Both the position numbers and the translations under genes were made by a program. From NCBI RefSeq assembly GCF_009834565.1, contig NZ_CP019428.1, positions 2,108,001 through 2,172,000 of the forward strand: a stretch of 64,000 nt of DNA. The letters are read 5' to 3'. This DNA comes from Pseudomonas sp. R76 (lineage in GTDB: Bacteria; Pseudomonadota; Gammaproteobacteria; Pseudomonadales; Pseudomonadaceae). Within the stretch, counting starts at the first letter, position 1. Each line of letters begins with the position of its first letter. Positions 1-10,072 of the stretch are shown here, in pieces. The notes beneath the pieces were generated by a model, which did no database searches, had not been told where the DNA came from, and saw only the letters and a program-made list of their open reading frames with translations.

Positions 1-720
1 ATTCGCACGGGCAGGGCATGGAAAGTGCCGGCCGGGCATGTGTTCCGTGTCACCACGCCGGTGGGGCCGCAGGTCGGCGACTTTAATGTGTGGAACGCCA
101 ACGACCCGCGCGAACGCTTGTGGGCGGCGCGCACCCGACAGTTGCAGGGCGCGCATGTCAGCACCCATGACCGGCTGTGGTCGAACCTGCCGTTTTTGCG
201 GCCTTTGGTCACCATCACCGATGACAGCCTGGCGAGCTACGGCATCGATGAACATGGCGGGCGCCTGCATGATTTGCTTGGCACGCGTTGCGACCCGTAT
301 GTGAACCGCATGCTCACCGGCGAAGACTTTCACCACCATTGCCATTCAAACCTGACCCGCGCTGTACTGCCCCATGGCCTGACCGAATTCGATGTACATG
401 ACGTGTTGAATATCTTCCAGTGCACGGGCCTCAACCACGATGACATGTACTTCATGAAGGCCTGCCCGGCGCAGAAGGGCGACTACCTGGAGTTTTTTGC
501 CGAAATTGATTTGCTGTGCGCGCTGTCGACGTGTCCCGGCGGGGATCTGTCGCTGCCGATGTGGGGGCCGGACGCGCAAGACCCGCTGACGGTATGTCGC
601 CCGCTGGGTGTGGAGATTTATCGGTTGGAGGATGAGTTGCTCAAGGGCTGGAGCCAACCCGAGCGTGCGGCCTATAAAGGCCAGCACGGGTTGCATATCG
701 CCAAGGCGGCGTGGGAGTAG
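1..720 (+). CDS. DUF1989 (urea carboxylase-associated family) protein, 5' end cut by window edge
   Basis: The reading frame is open from base 1, so the start lies outside the window; the 239 codons present cover most of a family that is usually a little under 300 residues. The GDFNVWN and DLLGTRCDPY segments, the HCHSNL region and the FMKACPAQKGDYLEFFAEID block look like DUF1989. Members next to urea carboxylase form carboxyguanidine deiminase; this copy instead lies near an ethanolamine permease gene, so its substrate is unknown and may be linked to amine or ethanolamine use. It ends 8 bases before the convergent small membrane gene. Family call fairly sure, role uncertain. Confidence 0.75.
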   Translation: MRTGRAWKVPAGHVFRVTTPVGPQVGDFNVWNANDPRERLWAARTRQLQGAHVSTHDRLWSNLPFLRPLVTITDDSLASYGIDEHGGRLHDLLGTRCDPYVNRMLTGEDFHHHCHSNLTRAVLPHGLTEFDVHDVLNIFQCTGLNHDDMYFMKACPAQKGDYLEFFAEIDLLCALSTCPGGDLSLPMWGPDAQDPLTVCRPLGVEIYRLEDELLKGWSQPERAAYKGQHGLHIAKAAWE

Positions 721-728
721 CGGCAGGT

Positions 729-896
729 TCAGCGGTCCTGGGCGTCCTTTGAGTCCGCTTGGGCGTTGCGCTCGGCCACGCGTTTGCGTTGTTCGTCGGT
801 GAGTTCCACCTTGTTGGCGCTGTCACGCAGCATCAATAAACCACCGACGATCGAACCGATCGCGACCACTAAAATCAACCAGGCATACCACGGCAT
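729..896 (-). CDS. Small single-pass membrane protein, DUF2897-like
   Basis: This encodes 55 residues. A hydrophobic helix (about residues 3-22, with a glycine-rich GSIVGG end) is followed by a charged tail rich in Lys, Glu, Asp and Arg that should face the cytoplasm. I chose the ATG at 896 because AAGGAGAG sits just upstream; a longer frame starting at 938 has no such site. The pattern fits the DUF2897 family of short gammaproteobacterial membrane proteins, whose function is unknown. It stands alone between the DUF1989 gene and the broken permease. Confidence 0.7.
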   Translation of the reverse strand: MPWYAWLILVVAIGSIVGGLLMLRDSANKVELTDEQRKRVAERNAQADSKDAQDR

Positions 897-1006
897 AGGG
901 CTCTCCTTGAGGCAGCAAACCGTGGGGAAATTTCCCACGGTAATAGCTGCTTTGAGTAACGGGCTTTCTTAGTAGTTCATTGTAGGCCCGTTCTGCTCCA
1001 GTAGCC

Positions 1007-2371
1007 TCACAGCCCGGTCAACATCGCATCCGCCGGTGCATCGGCGCGGTCCTGCGCGGTCAGTTGGAAGTACACAAACCCCACCACCATGAAACCCAGG
1101 AAAATCAGCCCGATCAGCGCGTTGAACCAGGCCATGGCCACCAGGCACACCAGCGCCAGTACCAGCGCAATGCCCGGCACAATCGGGTAGCCCGGCGCAC
1201 GGAAGGTACGCTCCAGCAGCGGCTCGGTCTTACGCAGCTTGAACAGGCTGAGCATGCTCATGATGTACATCACGATGGCCCCGAACACCGCCATGGTGAT
1301 CATCGCCGCCGTCAGTGTCATGCCGCCCAGGTTGATCAGGCCGTCGCTCTAGATGGCCGCGATACCGACCACGCCACCGGCGATGATTGCCCGGTGCGGT
1401 GTCTGAAAGCGCGACAGTTTGGCCAGGAAAGACGGCAAGTAACCGGCGCGGGCCAGGGCGAAGAACTGGCGCGAGTAACCGAGGATGATGCCGTGAAAGC
1501 TCGCCACCAGGCCGAACAGGCCGATCCACACCAGCATGTGCAGCCAGCCGGAGCTGTCGCCTACCACGGTTTTCATGGCTTGCGGCAACGGGTCATTGAT
1601 GTTCGATAGGGTGCGCCAGTCGCCCACGCCGCCGGCGAAGAACATCACGCCCATGGCCAGGATCACCAGCGTCAGGATGCCGCTGATGTAGGCTTTTGGA
1701 ATGGTGCGTTTAGGGTCTTTTGCCTCCTCGGCCGCCATGGCTGCGCCTTCGATGGCGAGAAAGAACCAGATGGCAAAGGGAATGGCGGCAAACATCCCGG
1801 CAATGGCCGGAGCGCTGAAGGTGTCTGAACCGGCCCAGCCATTCAGGGCAAAGTTGCTGAAGCTGAACGCAGGCGCGACCACGCCCATGAACACCAGCAA
1901 TTCGGCGACGGCCAGCACGCACACCACCAGTTCGAAGGTGGCGGCGAGCTTCACGCCGAGAATATTCAAGCCCATGAACACGATGTAGGCGCCGACCGCC
2001 GCGTGTTTGGGGTCGAGTGCCGGAAACTGCACATTCAGATAGGCGCCGATAGCCAAGGCAATGGCGGGCGGGGCGAAAACGAATTCGATCAATGTGGCGA
2101 GGCCGGCGATCAGGCCGCCTTTTTCCCCGAAGGCGCGACGGCTGTAGGCAAACGGGCCGCCTGCGTGGGGAATCGCCGTCGTCAGCTCGGTGAAACTGAA
2201 GATAAAGCAGGTGTACATGGCGGCGACCATCAGCGAGGTCACCAGAAAGCCCAACGTACCGGCAACGCCCCAGCCGTAGCTCCAGCCGAAGTATTCGCCG
2301 GAAATCACCAGCCCCACGGCAATGCCCCACAAGTGCAGAGTGCCCAAGGTGGGTTTGAGTTGTGTGTTCAT
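1007..2371 (-). pseudogene. eat: Ethanolamine permease (APC superfamily) interrupted by an in-frame amber codon
   Basis: Reading from the ATG at 2371 (RBS AGGGAGCG), the frame encodes an APC-type transporter beginning MNTQLKPTLGTLHLW with about ten hydrophobic segments, including the SGEYFGWSYGWGVAGTLGF stretch typical of ethanolamine permeases. After residue 340 (GVVGIAAI) comes TAG at 1349-1351; the same frame then continues without shift as SDGLINLGGMTLTAAM and runs to the normal end at 1007, giving 454 codons in all. Intact relatives have a tyrosine at this spot as far as I recall, so one base change (TAC or TAT to TAG) explains it. Either the gene is recently inactivated, or the stop is read through, or it is a sequencing error. 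Confidence 0.8.
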
Positions 2372-2538
2372 CGTGTTGCGCTCCCTGAACGGTTTGGAAT
2401 GATTCAGGGTGTTGCAGCGGCCATGCCAGTGCGCCATTCATTGTCGTAAAGACGCCGAACTGTCGCCGAGGAGACGGTTTGGCGTTTGAAATCTTCTGTC
2501 ATTGCACCAGTTAAGTGCAGGGGCGTTTGAGCTGCCGT

Positions 2539-2606
2539 CATCGCGGGCAAGCCCGGCTCCCACAGGGGGTTGCGGTTACCTGTGGGAGCCGGGCTTGCCC
2601 GCGATG
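2539..2606. repeat. REP pair (inverted, REPIN-like)
   Basis: Two head-to-head REP units (CGCGGGCAAGCCCGGCTCCC and its reverse complement) flank a short spacer, forming a long hairpin in the gap between the permease gene and kdpF. This is the commonest intergenic palindrome in fluorescent Pseudomonas. Confidence 0.9.
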
Positions 2607-2656
2607 AGGCCCCAACAGCCACCACCGACCTCTGTAAACCCCGCATAAACCCACTC

Positions 2657-2708
2657 TTTACGCCGTCTTTACGCCCGGCCCCCACCGTCGCTCTCGTTCC
2701 TTTACGCC
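2657..2708. promoter_or_regulatory. Three phased TTTACGCC repeats upstream of kdpF (candidate KdpE operator)
   Basis: Identical 8-base direct repeats start at 2657, 2668 and 2701. The spacings are 11 and 33 bases, i.e. one and three helical turns, so all three lie on one face of the DNA. The last repeat would overlap the -35 region of a promoter using GACAAT (2719-2724) as -10 element. This is what an activator-dependent site would look like, and the first genes downstream are kdpFABC, the target of KdpE. The repeats are seen; the binding protein is inferred. Confidence 0.55.
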
Positions 2709-2764
2709 ACTCCTGCGGACAATTGCCCCACACGCGGCAATCGCCGCAAAACGGAGAGACTTCC

Positions 2765-2854
2765 ATGAGCGTTCTGGACGGGGTGTCACTGCTATTGGCC
2801 GTGGCGCTGTTCATTTATCTGCTGGTTGCGCTGTTACGCGCGGATCGGAACTAG
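2765..2854 (+). CDS. kdpF: KdpF, small stabilising subunit of the Kdp potassium pump
   Basis: This is a 29-residue peptide consisting of a single membrane helix (LLLAVALFIYLLVALL) and a short basic end, directly before kdpA with 9 bases between them. It starts at ATG 2765 behind an AACGGAGAG ribosome site. In E. coli the equivalent peptide sits in the membrane with KdpABC and stabilises the complex. Size, sequence style and position all agree. Confidence 0.9.
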   Translation: MSVLDGVSLLLAVALFIYLLVALLRADRN

Positions 2855-2863
2855 GAGCAGGCT

Positions 2864-4558
2864 ATGCACAGTTATGACTATTGGCTGATCATCGCCTTCT
2901 TTGCCGTGGTGCTGGTGCCGGCGCCGTTCCTGGGGCGGTTCTACTACAAGGTGATGGAAGGCCAGCGCACCTGGCTGACACCGGTGCTGGGCCCTGTCGA
3001 GCGCGCGTGTTATCGCTTGTCGGGCGTGGATGAACATCAGGAACAGAGCTGGCAGAAGTACACGCTGGCGCTGCTGGCGTTCAACCTGGCGGGTTTTGTG
3101 TTGCTGTTCGCAATCCTGCTGTTCCAGGACTATCTCCCACTGAACCCGCAGAAATTGCCGGGGCAGGAATGGACCTTGGCCTTCAACACTGCGGTCAGTT
3201 TCATGACCAACACCAACTGGCAGAACTACAGCGGTGAAGCCTCTCTGAGCTACCTCAGCCAGATGGTCGGCCTGACCGTGCAGAACTTCGTCAGCGCCGC
3301 TACTGGCTTGGCGGTACTGGTTGCGCTCTGCCGTGGCATCGGTCGCAAATCCACCAAGACCTTGGGCAACTTCTGGGTCGACATGACCCGCGCCACTCTT
3401 TACGGCCTGTTGCCGTTGTGCCTGGTGTTCGCGTTGTTCCTGGTGTGGCAGGGCGTGCCGCAAACCTTCGCTCACTATGTAAACGCCGTGACCCTGCAAG
3501 GCGTTGACCAGGTGATCCCGCTCGGCCCGGCAGCCAGCCAGATTGCGATCAAGCAACTGGGCACCAACGGCGGCGGCTTCTTCGGCGTCAACTCGGCGCA
3601 CCCGTTTGAAGACCCGACCGCGTGGGCCAACTTGTTCGAGCTGTCGGCGATCATTCTGATCCCGGTGGCGCTGGTGTTCACCTTCGGCCATTACGTGAAG
3701 GACCTGCGTCAGAGCCGTGCGATCCTCGGCTGCATGCTGGCCCTGTTCCTGATCGGCGGCGCAACTTCGATGTGGGCCGAATACCAGCCCAACCCGACCC
3801 TGAACAACCCGGCCGTCGAGCAAACCGCACCGCTGGAAGGTAAAGAAGCACGCTTCGGCACCACCGGCACCGTGTTGTGGTCGGTGGCCACTACCGCTGC
3901 GTCCAACGGTTCGGTCAATGGCATGCAAGACAGCCTTAACCCGCTGAGCGGGATGGTGGCACTGATCAACATGATGGTCGGCGAAGTGATCTTCGGCGGC
4001 GTCGGCGCCGGCATGTACGGCATGTTGCTCAACGTGTTGATCGCGGTGTTCCTCGCCGGCTTGATGATCGGTCGGACGCCGGAATACCTCGGCAAGAAGC
4101 TGCAGGCCAAGGAAGTGCAATTGCTGGTAGTGACCCTGCTGGTAATGCCGGTAGGCACATTGGTGCTGGGCGCCATCGCCGCCAGCCTGCCTGGCCCGGC
4201 GGGCGCCATCAGTAACCCTGGCCCGCACGGTTTCAGCCAGTTGCTGTACGCCTACACCTCGGCCAGTGCCAACAACGGTTCGGCGTTCGGCGGCTTCAGT
4301 GCCAACACCACGTTCCACAACCTGATGATGAGCCTGTCGATGTTGCTTGGCCGCTTCGGCTACATCCTTCCGGTACTGGCCCTGGCCGGCAGCCTGGCGA
4401 TGAAAAAGACCGCACCAATCGGCCAGAACAGCTTCCCGACCCATGGCGCGCTGTTCGTGACCCTGTTGACCGTGACCATTTTGCTGGTGGGCGGCCTGAC
4501 CTTCCTGCCGACACTGGCGCTGGGCCCAATTGCTGAACATCTGAGCATGGGCTTCTGA
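2864..4558 (+). CDS. kdpA: Potassium-transporting ATPase subunit A (channel-like K+ subunit)
   Basis: This encodes 564 residues (E. coli KdpA 557). It is the inner-membrane subunit that binds and conducts K+ and has about ten membrane segments. The selectivity-filter-like loops of the superfamily are visible: [12 protein letters not shown], the [17 protein letters not shown] block and the [18 protein letters not shown] block. The start ATG follows an AGGAG site. It is followed by kdpB after 5 bases and is translated with it. No defects are seen. Confidence 0.98.
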   Translation: MHSYDYWLIIAFFAVVLVPAPFLGRFYYKVMEGQRTWLTPVLGPVERACYRLSGVDEHQEQSWQKYTLALLAFNLAGFVLLFAILLFQDYLPLNPQKLPGQEWTLAFNTAVSFMTNTNWQNYSGEASLSYLSQMVGLTVQNFVSAATGLAVLVALCRGIGRKSTKTLGNFWVDMTRATLYGLLPLCLVFALFLVWQGVPQTFAHYVNAVTLQGVDQVIPLGPAASQIAIKQLGTNGGGFFGVNSAHPFEDPTAWANLFELSAIILIPVALVFTFGHYVKDLRQSRAILGCMLALFLIGGATSMWAEYQPNPTLNNPAVEQTAPLEGKEARFGTTGTVLWSVATTAASNGSVNGMQDSLNPLSGMVALINMMVGEVIFGGVGAGMYGMLLNVLIAVFLAGLMIGRTPEYLGKKLQAKEVQLLVVTLLVMPVGTLVLGAIAASLPGPAGAISNPGPHGFSQLLYAYTSASANNGSAFGGFSANTTFHNLMMSLSMLLGRFGYILPVLALAGSLAMKKTAPIGQNSFPTHGALFVTLLTVTILLVGGLTFLPTLALGPIAEHLSMGF

Positions 4559-4563
4559 GGGAT

Positions 4564-6627
4564 ATGAAAATGAATATGCCTGCAAAAAATGCGGCCCCGG
4601 TCAAAACCCAGGAGCCCGCCAAAACCGCCATCTCTGCCTTGTGGCGCCCGGCGCTGGGCCAGGCGTTCGTCAAGCTCGACCCACGCCAGCTGCAACGCTC
4701 GCCGGTGATGCTGGTGGTCGAACTGACCGCCATCCTCACCACCGTGTTGTGCTTTGTGCCCGACACCAACGTGCCGACCTTCGTCGCCGTGCAAATCGCC
4801 GTGTGGCTGTGGTTCACCGTGCTGTTCGCCAACTTCGCCGAAGCCTTGGCCGAAGGCCGCGGTAAAGCCCGCGCCGACAGCCTCAAGGCCGGCAGCGAAG
4901 GCCTCAGCGCACGCCGCAAAGAGGCCGACGGCAGCTTCAAGGTCGTGCCGGCCACCAGCCTGCGCAAAGGCGACGTGGTGCGTGTTGCCGCCGGGGAAAT
5001 GATCCCCGGCGACGGCGAGGTCATCGAAGGTATCGCGGCGGTCAACGAAGCGGCGATCACCGGCGAATCCGCGCCGGTGATCCGCGAATCCGGTGGCGAC
5101 CGTTCTGCCGTCACCGGCAACACCCGCCTGGTGTCGGACTGGCTGCTGATCCGCATCACCGTCAACCCCGGCGAGTCGACGCTGGACCGCATGATCGCAC
5201 TGGTGGAAGGCGCCAAACGCCAGAAAACCCCCAACGAAGTCGCGCTGGATATCCTGCTGATTGGCCTGACGCTGATCTTCCTGCTGGTGGTGGTGACCCT
5301 GCAGCCATTCGCCCACTTCGCCAATGGCAGCTTGCCGCTGGTGTTCCTGGTCGCACTGTTGGTGACGCTGATTCCTACCACTATCGGCGGCTTGTTGTCG
5401 GCCATCGGTATCGCCGGCATGGACCGTCTGGTGCGCCTCAACGTGATCGCCAAATCCGGGCGTGCGGTGGAAGCTGCGGGTGACGTGCATGTGTTGCTGT
5501 TGGATAAAACCGGCACCATCACTTTCGGTAACCGTCGCTGTGCCGCAGTCATCGCCGCGCCGGGTGTCAGTGGCCGTGATTTGGCCGAAGGCGCGCTGCT
5601 GGCCTCGCTGGCGGACGACACGGCGGAAGGTAAATCCATCGTCGAATACCTGCGTGCCTTGCACCCACAGGCCGAGCCGACCCTGGAGCAACTGACCTCG
5701 GTGCCGTTCAGCGCTGAAACGCGTTTGTCCGGCGTCGACTACCAAGGCCGTGTGTTCCGTAAAGGCGCCGTGGATTCGCTGCTGGCGTTTATCGGCCAAC
5801 AACGTCGCGACCTGCAACCGGCACTCTCGCGGGAAATCGACAAGATCGCCCAAAGCGGCGGCACACCGCTGCTGGTGTGCGCTGACGGCAAATTGCTCGG
5901 TGCGATCCATCTCAAAGACGTGGTCAAGCCCGGCATCCGCGAACGTTTCGCCGAGCTGCGCAAACTGGGGATTCGCACCGTGATGGTGACGGGCGACAAC
6001 CCACTGACCGCCGCGGCGATTGCTGCCGAGGCGGGCGTGGATGACGTGCTGGCCGAAGCCACGCCGGAGAAAAAACTCGCGCGCATTCGGCATGAACAGA
6101 ATGACGGTCGCCTGGTGGCAATGTGTGGCGACGGCGCCAACGACGCCCCGGCACTGGCCCAGGCCGACGTCGGCATGGCGATGAACGACGGCACCCAAGC
6201 CGCCCGCGAAGCCGCCAACATGGTCGACCTCGACAGCGACCCGACCAAGCTGCTGGACGTGGTGCAGATCGGCAAGGAACTGCTGGTCACGCGCGGCGCC
6301 TTGACGACGTTCTCCATCGCCAACGACGTGGCCAAGTACTTCGCGATCCTGCCGGCGCTGTTCGCCTCGATCTACCCGCAACTGGGCGTGCTCAACGTGA
6401 TGCACTTGCAGAGCCCGCAGAGCGCGATTCTCTCGGCCATCGTGTTTAACGCACTGATCATCGTGGTGTTGATCCCGCTGGCGCTGCGCGGTGTGCGCGT
6501 GCAGGCGGCGAGTGCGGCGGCGTTGCTGCGGCGCAACCTGCTGATCTATGGGCTGGGCGGGATTCTGGTGCCGTTCGTGGGCATCAAGGCGATCGACATG
6601 CTGCTGACGGCGCTGCACCTGGTGTAA
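4564..6627 (+). CDS. kdpB: Potassium-transporting ATPase subunit B (P-type ATPase)
   Basis: This encodes 687 residues (E. coli 682). It is the catalytic subunit that hydrolyses ATP to drive K+ uptake by KdpA. Visible P-type motifs are the actuator TGES loop ([10 protein letters not shown]), the phosphorylated aspartate D314 in DKTGTIT, and the hinge motif [16 protein letters not shown] near the C-terminus, with membrane segments before, between and after the cytoplasmic domains. The start at 4564 follows GAGGGAT. The gene to kdpC gap of 84 bases is unusually long for this operon and holds a repeat. Confidence 0.98.
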   Translation: MKMNMPAKNAAPVKTQEPAKTAISALWRPALGQAFVKLDPRQLQRSPVMLVVELTAILTTVLCFVPDTNVPTFVAVQIAVWLWFTVLFANFAEALAEGRGKARADSLKAGSEGLSARRKEADGSFKVVPATSLRKGDVVRVAAGEMIPGDGEVIEGIAAVNEAAITGESAPVIRESGGDRSAVTGNTRLVSDWLLIRITVNPGESTLDRMIALVEGAKRQKTPNEVALDILLIGLTLIFLLVVVTLQPFAHFANGSLPLVFLVALLVTLIPTTIGGLLSAIGIAGMDRLVRLNVIAKSGRAVEAAGDVHVLLLDKTGTITFGNRRCAAVIAAPGVSGRDLAEGALLASLADDTAEGKSIVEYLRALHPQAEPTLEQLTSVPFSAETRLSGVDYQGRVFRKGAVDSLLAFIGQQRRDLQPALSREIDKIAQSGGTPLLVCADGKLLGAIHLKDVVKPGIRERFAELRKLGIRTVMVTGDNPLTAAAIAAEAGVDDVLAEATPEKKLARIRHEQNDGRLVAMCGDGANDAPALAQADVGMAMNDGTQAAREAANMVDLDSDPTKLLDVVQIGKELLVTRGALTTFSIANDVAKYFAILPALFASIYPQLGVLNVMHLQSPQSAILSAIVFNALIIVVLIPLALRGVRVQAASAAALLRRNLLIYGLGGILVPFVGIKAIDMLLTALHLV

Positions 6628-6631
6628 CCCG

Positions 6632-6683
6632 GATCGTTCCCACGCTCCGCGTGGGAATGCTGCCCTGGACGCTCCGCGTCCCG
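6632..6683. repeat. Second-family intergenic repeat between kdpB and kdpC
   Basis: A short palindrome (GTTCCCACGCTCCGCGTGGGA) is followed by a smaller GACGCTCCGCGTC hairpin. The same two-part element recurs at 37430-37478 and 61586-61635 in this window, so it is a dispersed Pseudomonas repeat distinct from REP. Its position inside the kdp operon may influence mRNA processing. Confidence 0.8.
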
Positions 6684-6711
6684 CGCTGATAAACGAATTG
6701 AGGAATCTGAA

Positions 6712-7257
6712 ATGTCCAACATGATCCGCCCGGCCCTGAGCCTGCTGGTACTCATGAGCCTGATCACCGGCGTCGCCTACCCACTGGTGGTTACCGGTGT
6801 CGCCCAAGTCGCCTTTCCGGCCCAGGCCAACGGCAGCCTGGTGCGCGATGCCGACGGCAAAGTGCGCGGCTCCAGCCTGATCGCCCAGGATTTTACCGGT
6901 GACAGCTGGTTCCACCCGCGCCCCTCGGCTGGCGCGTTCGCGACGGTTTCCAGCAGCGCGAGCAACCTTGGCCCAAGCAACCCGGCGTTGGCCACGCGCA
7001 TTTTCGATGACGCGAACAAACAACTGGTGCCAGGCCAAGGGCCGGTGCCTCTGGCCTCGCTGACTACCTCCGGCAGCGGTCTTGATCCACACTTGCCTCC
7101 GCAGGCGATTGCCTATCAACTGGCGCGGGTGGCAGCGGCGCGGAATGTGCCGGTGTCTACACTGCAGCGCTTGCTGGATGAGCACATCGAAAGCCCGCTG
7201 GTGGGCCCGCCGGTGGTGAATGTGTTGGCGCTGAACATGGCGCTGGAAAAGTTGTAA
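6712..7257 (+). CDS. kdpC: Potassium-transporting ATPase subunit C
   Basis: This encodes 181 residues (E. coli 190). One N-terminal membrane helix (about residues 8-30, ending at the [14 protein letters not shown] region) is followed by a periplasmic domain with the [21 protein letters not shown] and [17 protein letters not shown] blocks conserved in KdpC. The subunit supports assembly and affinity of the KdpFABC complex. The upstream sequence GAGGAATCTGAA gives a ribosome site. It is followed by a REP pair before kdpD. Confidence 0.97.
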   Translation: MSNMIRPALSLLVLMSLITGVAYPLVVTGVAQVAFPAQANGSLVRDADGKVRGSSLIAQDFTGDSWFHPRPSAGAFATVSSSASNLGPSNPALATRIFDDANKQLVPGQGPVPLASLTTSGSGLDPHLPPQAIAYQLARVAAARNVPVSTLQRLLDEHIESPLVGPPVVNVLALNMALEKL

Positions 7258-7265
7258 GCAGTGGT

Positions 7266-7343
7266 GCCGCCATCGCGGGCAAGCCCGCTCCCACAGGAGG
7301 AATGCATTCCAACTGTGGGAGCGGGCTTGCCCGCGATGGCGGC
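7266..7343. repeat. REP pair between kdpC and kdpD
   Basis: Two 31-base arms that are perfect inverted copies of each other (GCCGCCATCGCGGGCAAGCC... and its complement) are separated by 16 bases. The resulting hairpin lies between the structural and regulatory halves of the kdp cluster, where it could attenuate or protect the transcript. Confidence 0.9.
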
Positions 7344-7383
7344 CTGAAGGACTCCAAATAAATACCTGAAGGAACCGCAAAGC

Positions 7384-10035
7384 ATGAGCGACTCCGGCCG
7401 CGCCGATGCCCTGTTAGCCGATCTGCCACGGGACGGCCGTGGCCGGCTCAAAGTCTTCCTCGGCGCCGCGCCGGGTGTGGGCAAGACCTACGCCATGCTC
7501 CAGGCCGCCCACACCCAGCTGCGCCAGGGCGTGCGCCTGCTCGCCGGGGTGGTCGAAACCCACGGCCGCGCCGAGACTGAAGCCTTGCTCAGCGGCCTGC
7601 CGCAGCAACCGTTGCTGCGCAGCGAATACCGTGGCGTGATGCTCGAAGAAATGGACCTCGACGGCCTGCTCGCCGCCAAGCCCAAGCTGGTGCTGGTGGA
7701 CGAATTGGCCCACAGCAACGCGCCCGGCAGCCGCCATGAAAAGCGCTGGCAAGACATTCAGGAACTGCTTGCCGCCGGCATCAACGTGTTCACCACGGTC
7801 AACGTCCAGCACCTGGAAAGCCTCAATGACCAAGTGCGCGGCATCACCGGCGTGCAGGTGCGCGAAACCCTGCCGGATTGGGTGCTGCAAGAGGCTGACG
7901 AACTCCTGCTGATCGACCTGCCATCGCGCGAGCTGCTGGAGCGCCTGCGCGACGGCAAGGTGTATGTGCCGGAACAGGCCCGCGCGGCCATCGATGCGTT
8001 TTTCACCCAGACCAACCTGATGGCCCTGCGCGAGCTGGCGATGCAGACCGCCGCCGCCCACGTCGATGACGACCTGGCTCAAGGTTATCGCCAACTCGGC
8101 CAGGCCGCGCCGGCGGTACGCGGGCGTTTGCTGGTGGGCGTGGATGGCGATGCGCAGGCCGAACGCCTGGTGCGGCATGCCAGCCGTGTGGCCCAGCGTC
8201 GGCATTTGCCCTGGAGCCTGGTGCATATCGATAACGGCCGCGCGCGCGATGAGCAATCGCGCCTGCGCCTGCAAAATGCCCAGCAACTGGCTGAACGCCT
8301 GGGCGGCGAAGTGGTGTTGCTGCGGGCCGGGGAAGTGGCGAAAACGCTGATCCAGCACGCCGCCGAACGCCGCGCCAGCCTGTTGCTGGTGGGCCAGTCG
8401 CGCATGCGCTGGCGGCGTCGTCTGTTCGGCGGCGGGCTGGCGGCGCGCTTGTTGCGCAATGCGCGCGGCTTGGAAATCAACGTCCTCGACAGCGACGACA
8501 TGCCCGCACCGCCGCGCCTGCCGGATGTACGCGGGCTGGTGTGGTTCGATTATGGCCTGGCGGTGGTCGCGACCTTCGTGGCGGCTGCATTGGCCTGGGC
8601 AGTGGCCAGCGTGTTGCCGCTGCCGAACATCTCCCTGGTGTTTCTCGCGGCGGTGTTGCTGGTCGGCGTGCGCAGCAGCCTGGGGCCGTCATTGGTGTGT
8701 GCGGCGCTGTCGTTCCTGACCTACGACTTTCTGTTTATCCCGCCGAGTTTCTCCTTCGCCATCCAGCGTGAAGAAGATGTATTGACGCTGTTGTTCTTTC
8801 TGTTGATGGCGGCGCTGACCGGCAACCTGGCGGCACGCCAGCGGCGGCAGCTACAGGCCTTGCGCGACACCCAGGAAGAAACCAGCGAACTGCTCGACCT
8901 GTCGCGCAAACTCACCGCCGCCACCGATCGCCAGGCGGTGATCAGCGCGGCGGCGCATCACCTCGAAGGCTGGAGCGACCTGGACCTGTGCCTGGTCAAC
9001 CGTGACAGCCAGGGCGACTGGAAGGTCGAGACCGGTTCACCGCTGAACCTCACTGAAGCCGAACGCGCCGCCGCCGATTGGGCCTGGCAGCATGATCAAC
9101 CGGCCGGGATGGGCACCGGCACCTTGCCGTTCGGGCGCTGGTGGTGGTGGCCGCTGTCGGGCGAGGAGGGGCCATTGGGCTTGCTCGGCGTCAGCCCCAA
9201 ACCGGGCCTGGAATTGAGCGGCCAGCGTCGTCGTCTGCTTACCGCCTTGAGCCAGCCGCTGGCCCAGGCCTTGGCGCGGGCGCAGCTGGCACAGGAACTG
9301 GAATCTGCACGCCTGCACGGCGAGACCGAACAACTGCGCAGCGCCTTGCTGGCGTCGGTGTCCCATGATTTACGCACGCCGCTGACGTCCATGCGCGGTA
9401 GCATCGACAGCCTTCTGGCGCTTGGCGAGGCGATTCCTTTGGAGGATCGCCGCGAATTGCTCGAAGGCACTCGCGATGAAGCCGAGCGCCTCGACCGTTA
9501 TATCCAGAACCTGCTCGACATGACGCGCCTGGGCCACGGTGCCCTGAAGCTGGCGCGCGATTGGGTTTCGCCGGGTGATATCCTCGGCAGTGCCCTGGGC
9601 CGTTTGCGTGCGGTGCTGGCGCCGTTGCAGGTGAAGACCGACGTGCCTGCCGAGTTGCCGTTGCTGTATGTCCATGCCGCGCTGATCGAGCAAGCGCTGG
9701 TTAATGTGCTGGAAAACGCCGCGCGATTCTCACCCGCCCAAGGCCGTTTGGAAGTCAGTGCGGGCGTGGCGGATGACCAGCTGTTTTTCGCGGTGGCCGA
9801 TGAAGGGCCGGGGATTCCCGAAGATGAGCGCGCGAAGATTTTCGATATGTTCTACACCGCCGCCCGGGGTGATCGCGGCGGGCAGGGCACGGGCCTCGGC
9901 CTGGCGATCTGCCAAGGCATGGTCGGCGCACACGGCGGGCGTATCAGCGTCGCCGACGGCATTGATGGGCGGGGTACTTGCATCACCTTGTTCCTGCCAT
10001 TGCCGACTCAACCTGGCCTGGAACGCGAGGCTTGA
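7384..10035 (+). CDS. kdpD: Sensor histidine kinase KdpD
   Basis: This encodes 883 residues (E. coli 894). Domains in order are: an N-terminal KdpD domain with Walker A GAAPGVGKTY (about residues 27-36) and Walker B-like LVLVDELAHSNAPGSRH; a universal-stress-protein-like domain (about 240-370); four membrane helices (about 390-490); a GAF-like region; and the kinase core with SHDLRTPL (phosphorylated His661), the N box NVLENAARFSP, DEGPGIP and GTGLGLAICQG. It senses low K+ and turgor or envelope stress and phosphorylates KdpE. It is followed by kdpE after 37 bases. The domain set is complete. Confidence 0.97.
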   Translation: MSDSGRADALLADLPRDGRGRLKVFLGAAPGVGKTYAMLQAAHTQLRQGVRLLAGVVETHGRAETEALLSGLPQQPLLRSEYRGVMLEEMDLDGLLAAKPKLVLVDELAHSNAPGSRHEKRWQDIQELLAAGINVFTTVNVQHLESLNDQVRGITGVQVRETLPDWVLQEADELLLIDLPSRELLERLRDGKVYVPEQARAAIDAFFTQTNLMALRELAMQTAAAHVDDDLAQGYRQLGQAAPAVRGRLLVGVDGDAQAERLVRHASRVAQRRHLPWSLVHIDNGRARDEQSRLRLQNAQQLAERLGGEVVLLRAGEVAKTLIQHAAERRASLLLVGQSRMRWRRRLFGGGLAARLLRNARGLEINVLDSDDMPAPPRLPDVRGLVWFDYGLAVVATFVAAALAWAVASVLPLPNISLVFLAAVLLVGVRSSLGPSLVCAALSFLTYDFLFIPPSFSFAIQREEDVLTLLFFLLMAALTGNLAARQRRQLQALRDTQEETSELLDLSRKLTAATDRQAVISAAAHHLEGWSDLDLCLVNRDSQGDWKVETGSPLNLTEAERAAADWAWQHDQPAGMGTGTLPFGRWWWWPLSGEEGPLGLLGVSPKPGLELSGQRRRLLTALSQPLAQALARAQLAQELESARLHGETEQLRSALLASVSHDLRTPLTSMRGSIDSLLALGEAIPLEDRRELLEGTRDEAERLDRYIQNLLDMTRLGHGALKLARDWVSPGDILGSALGRLRAVLAPLQVKTDVPAELPLLYVHAALIEQALVNVLENAARFSPAQGRLEVSAGVADDQLFFAVADEGPGIPEDERAKIFDMFYTAARGDRGGQGTGLGLAICQGMVGAHGGRISVADGIDGRGTCITLFLPLPTQPGLEREA

Positions 10036-10072
10036 GCTACCCTCTTTTTTTCACGGATTTTGATTGGACACC

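Noticed and set aside
2404-2814. 136-codon minus-strand frame between the permease and kdpF
   Set aside because: It runs through a REP pair and the kdp control region; the REP units create apparent codons.
2834-4585. 583-codon minus-strand frame over kdpA
   Set aside because: It mirrors KdpA, has a biased His/Gln/Arg composition and no ribosome site.
4360-7380. 1006-codon open frame on the minus strand across kdpBC
   Set aside because: It is antisense to clearly conserved KdpB and KdpC, is very rich in His, Gln and Arg, and has no recognisable domain; typical of shadow frames in high-GC DNA.
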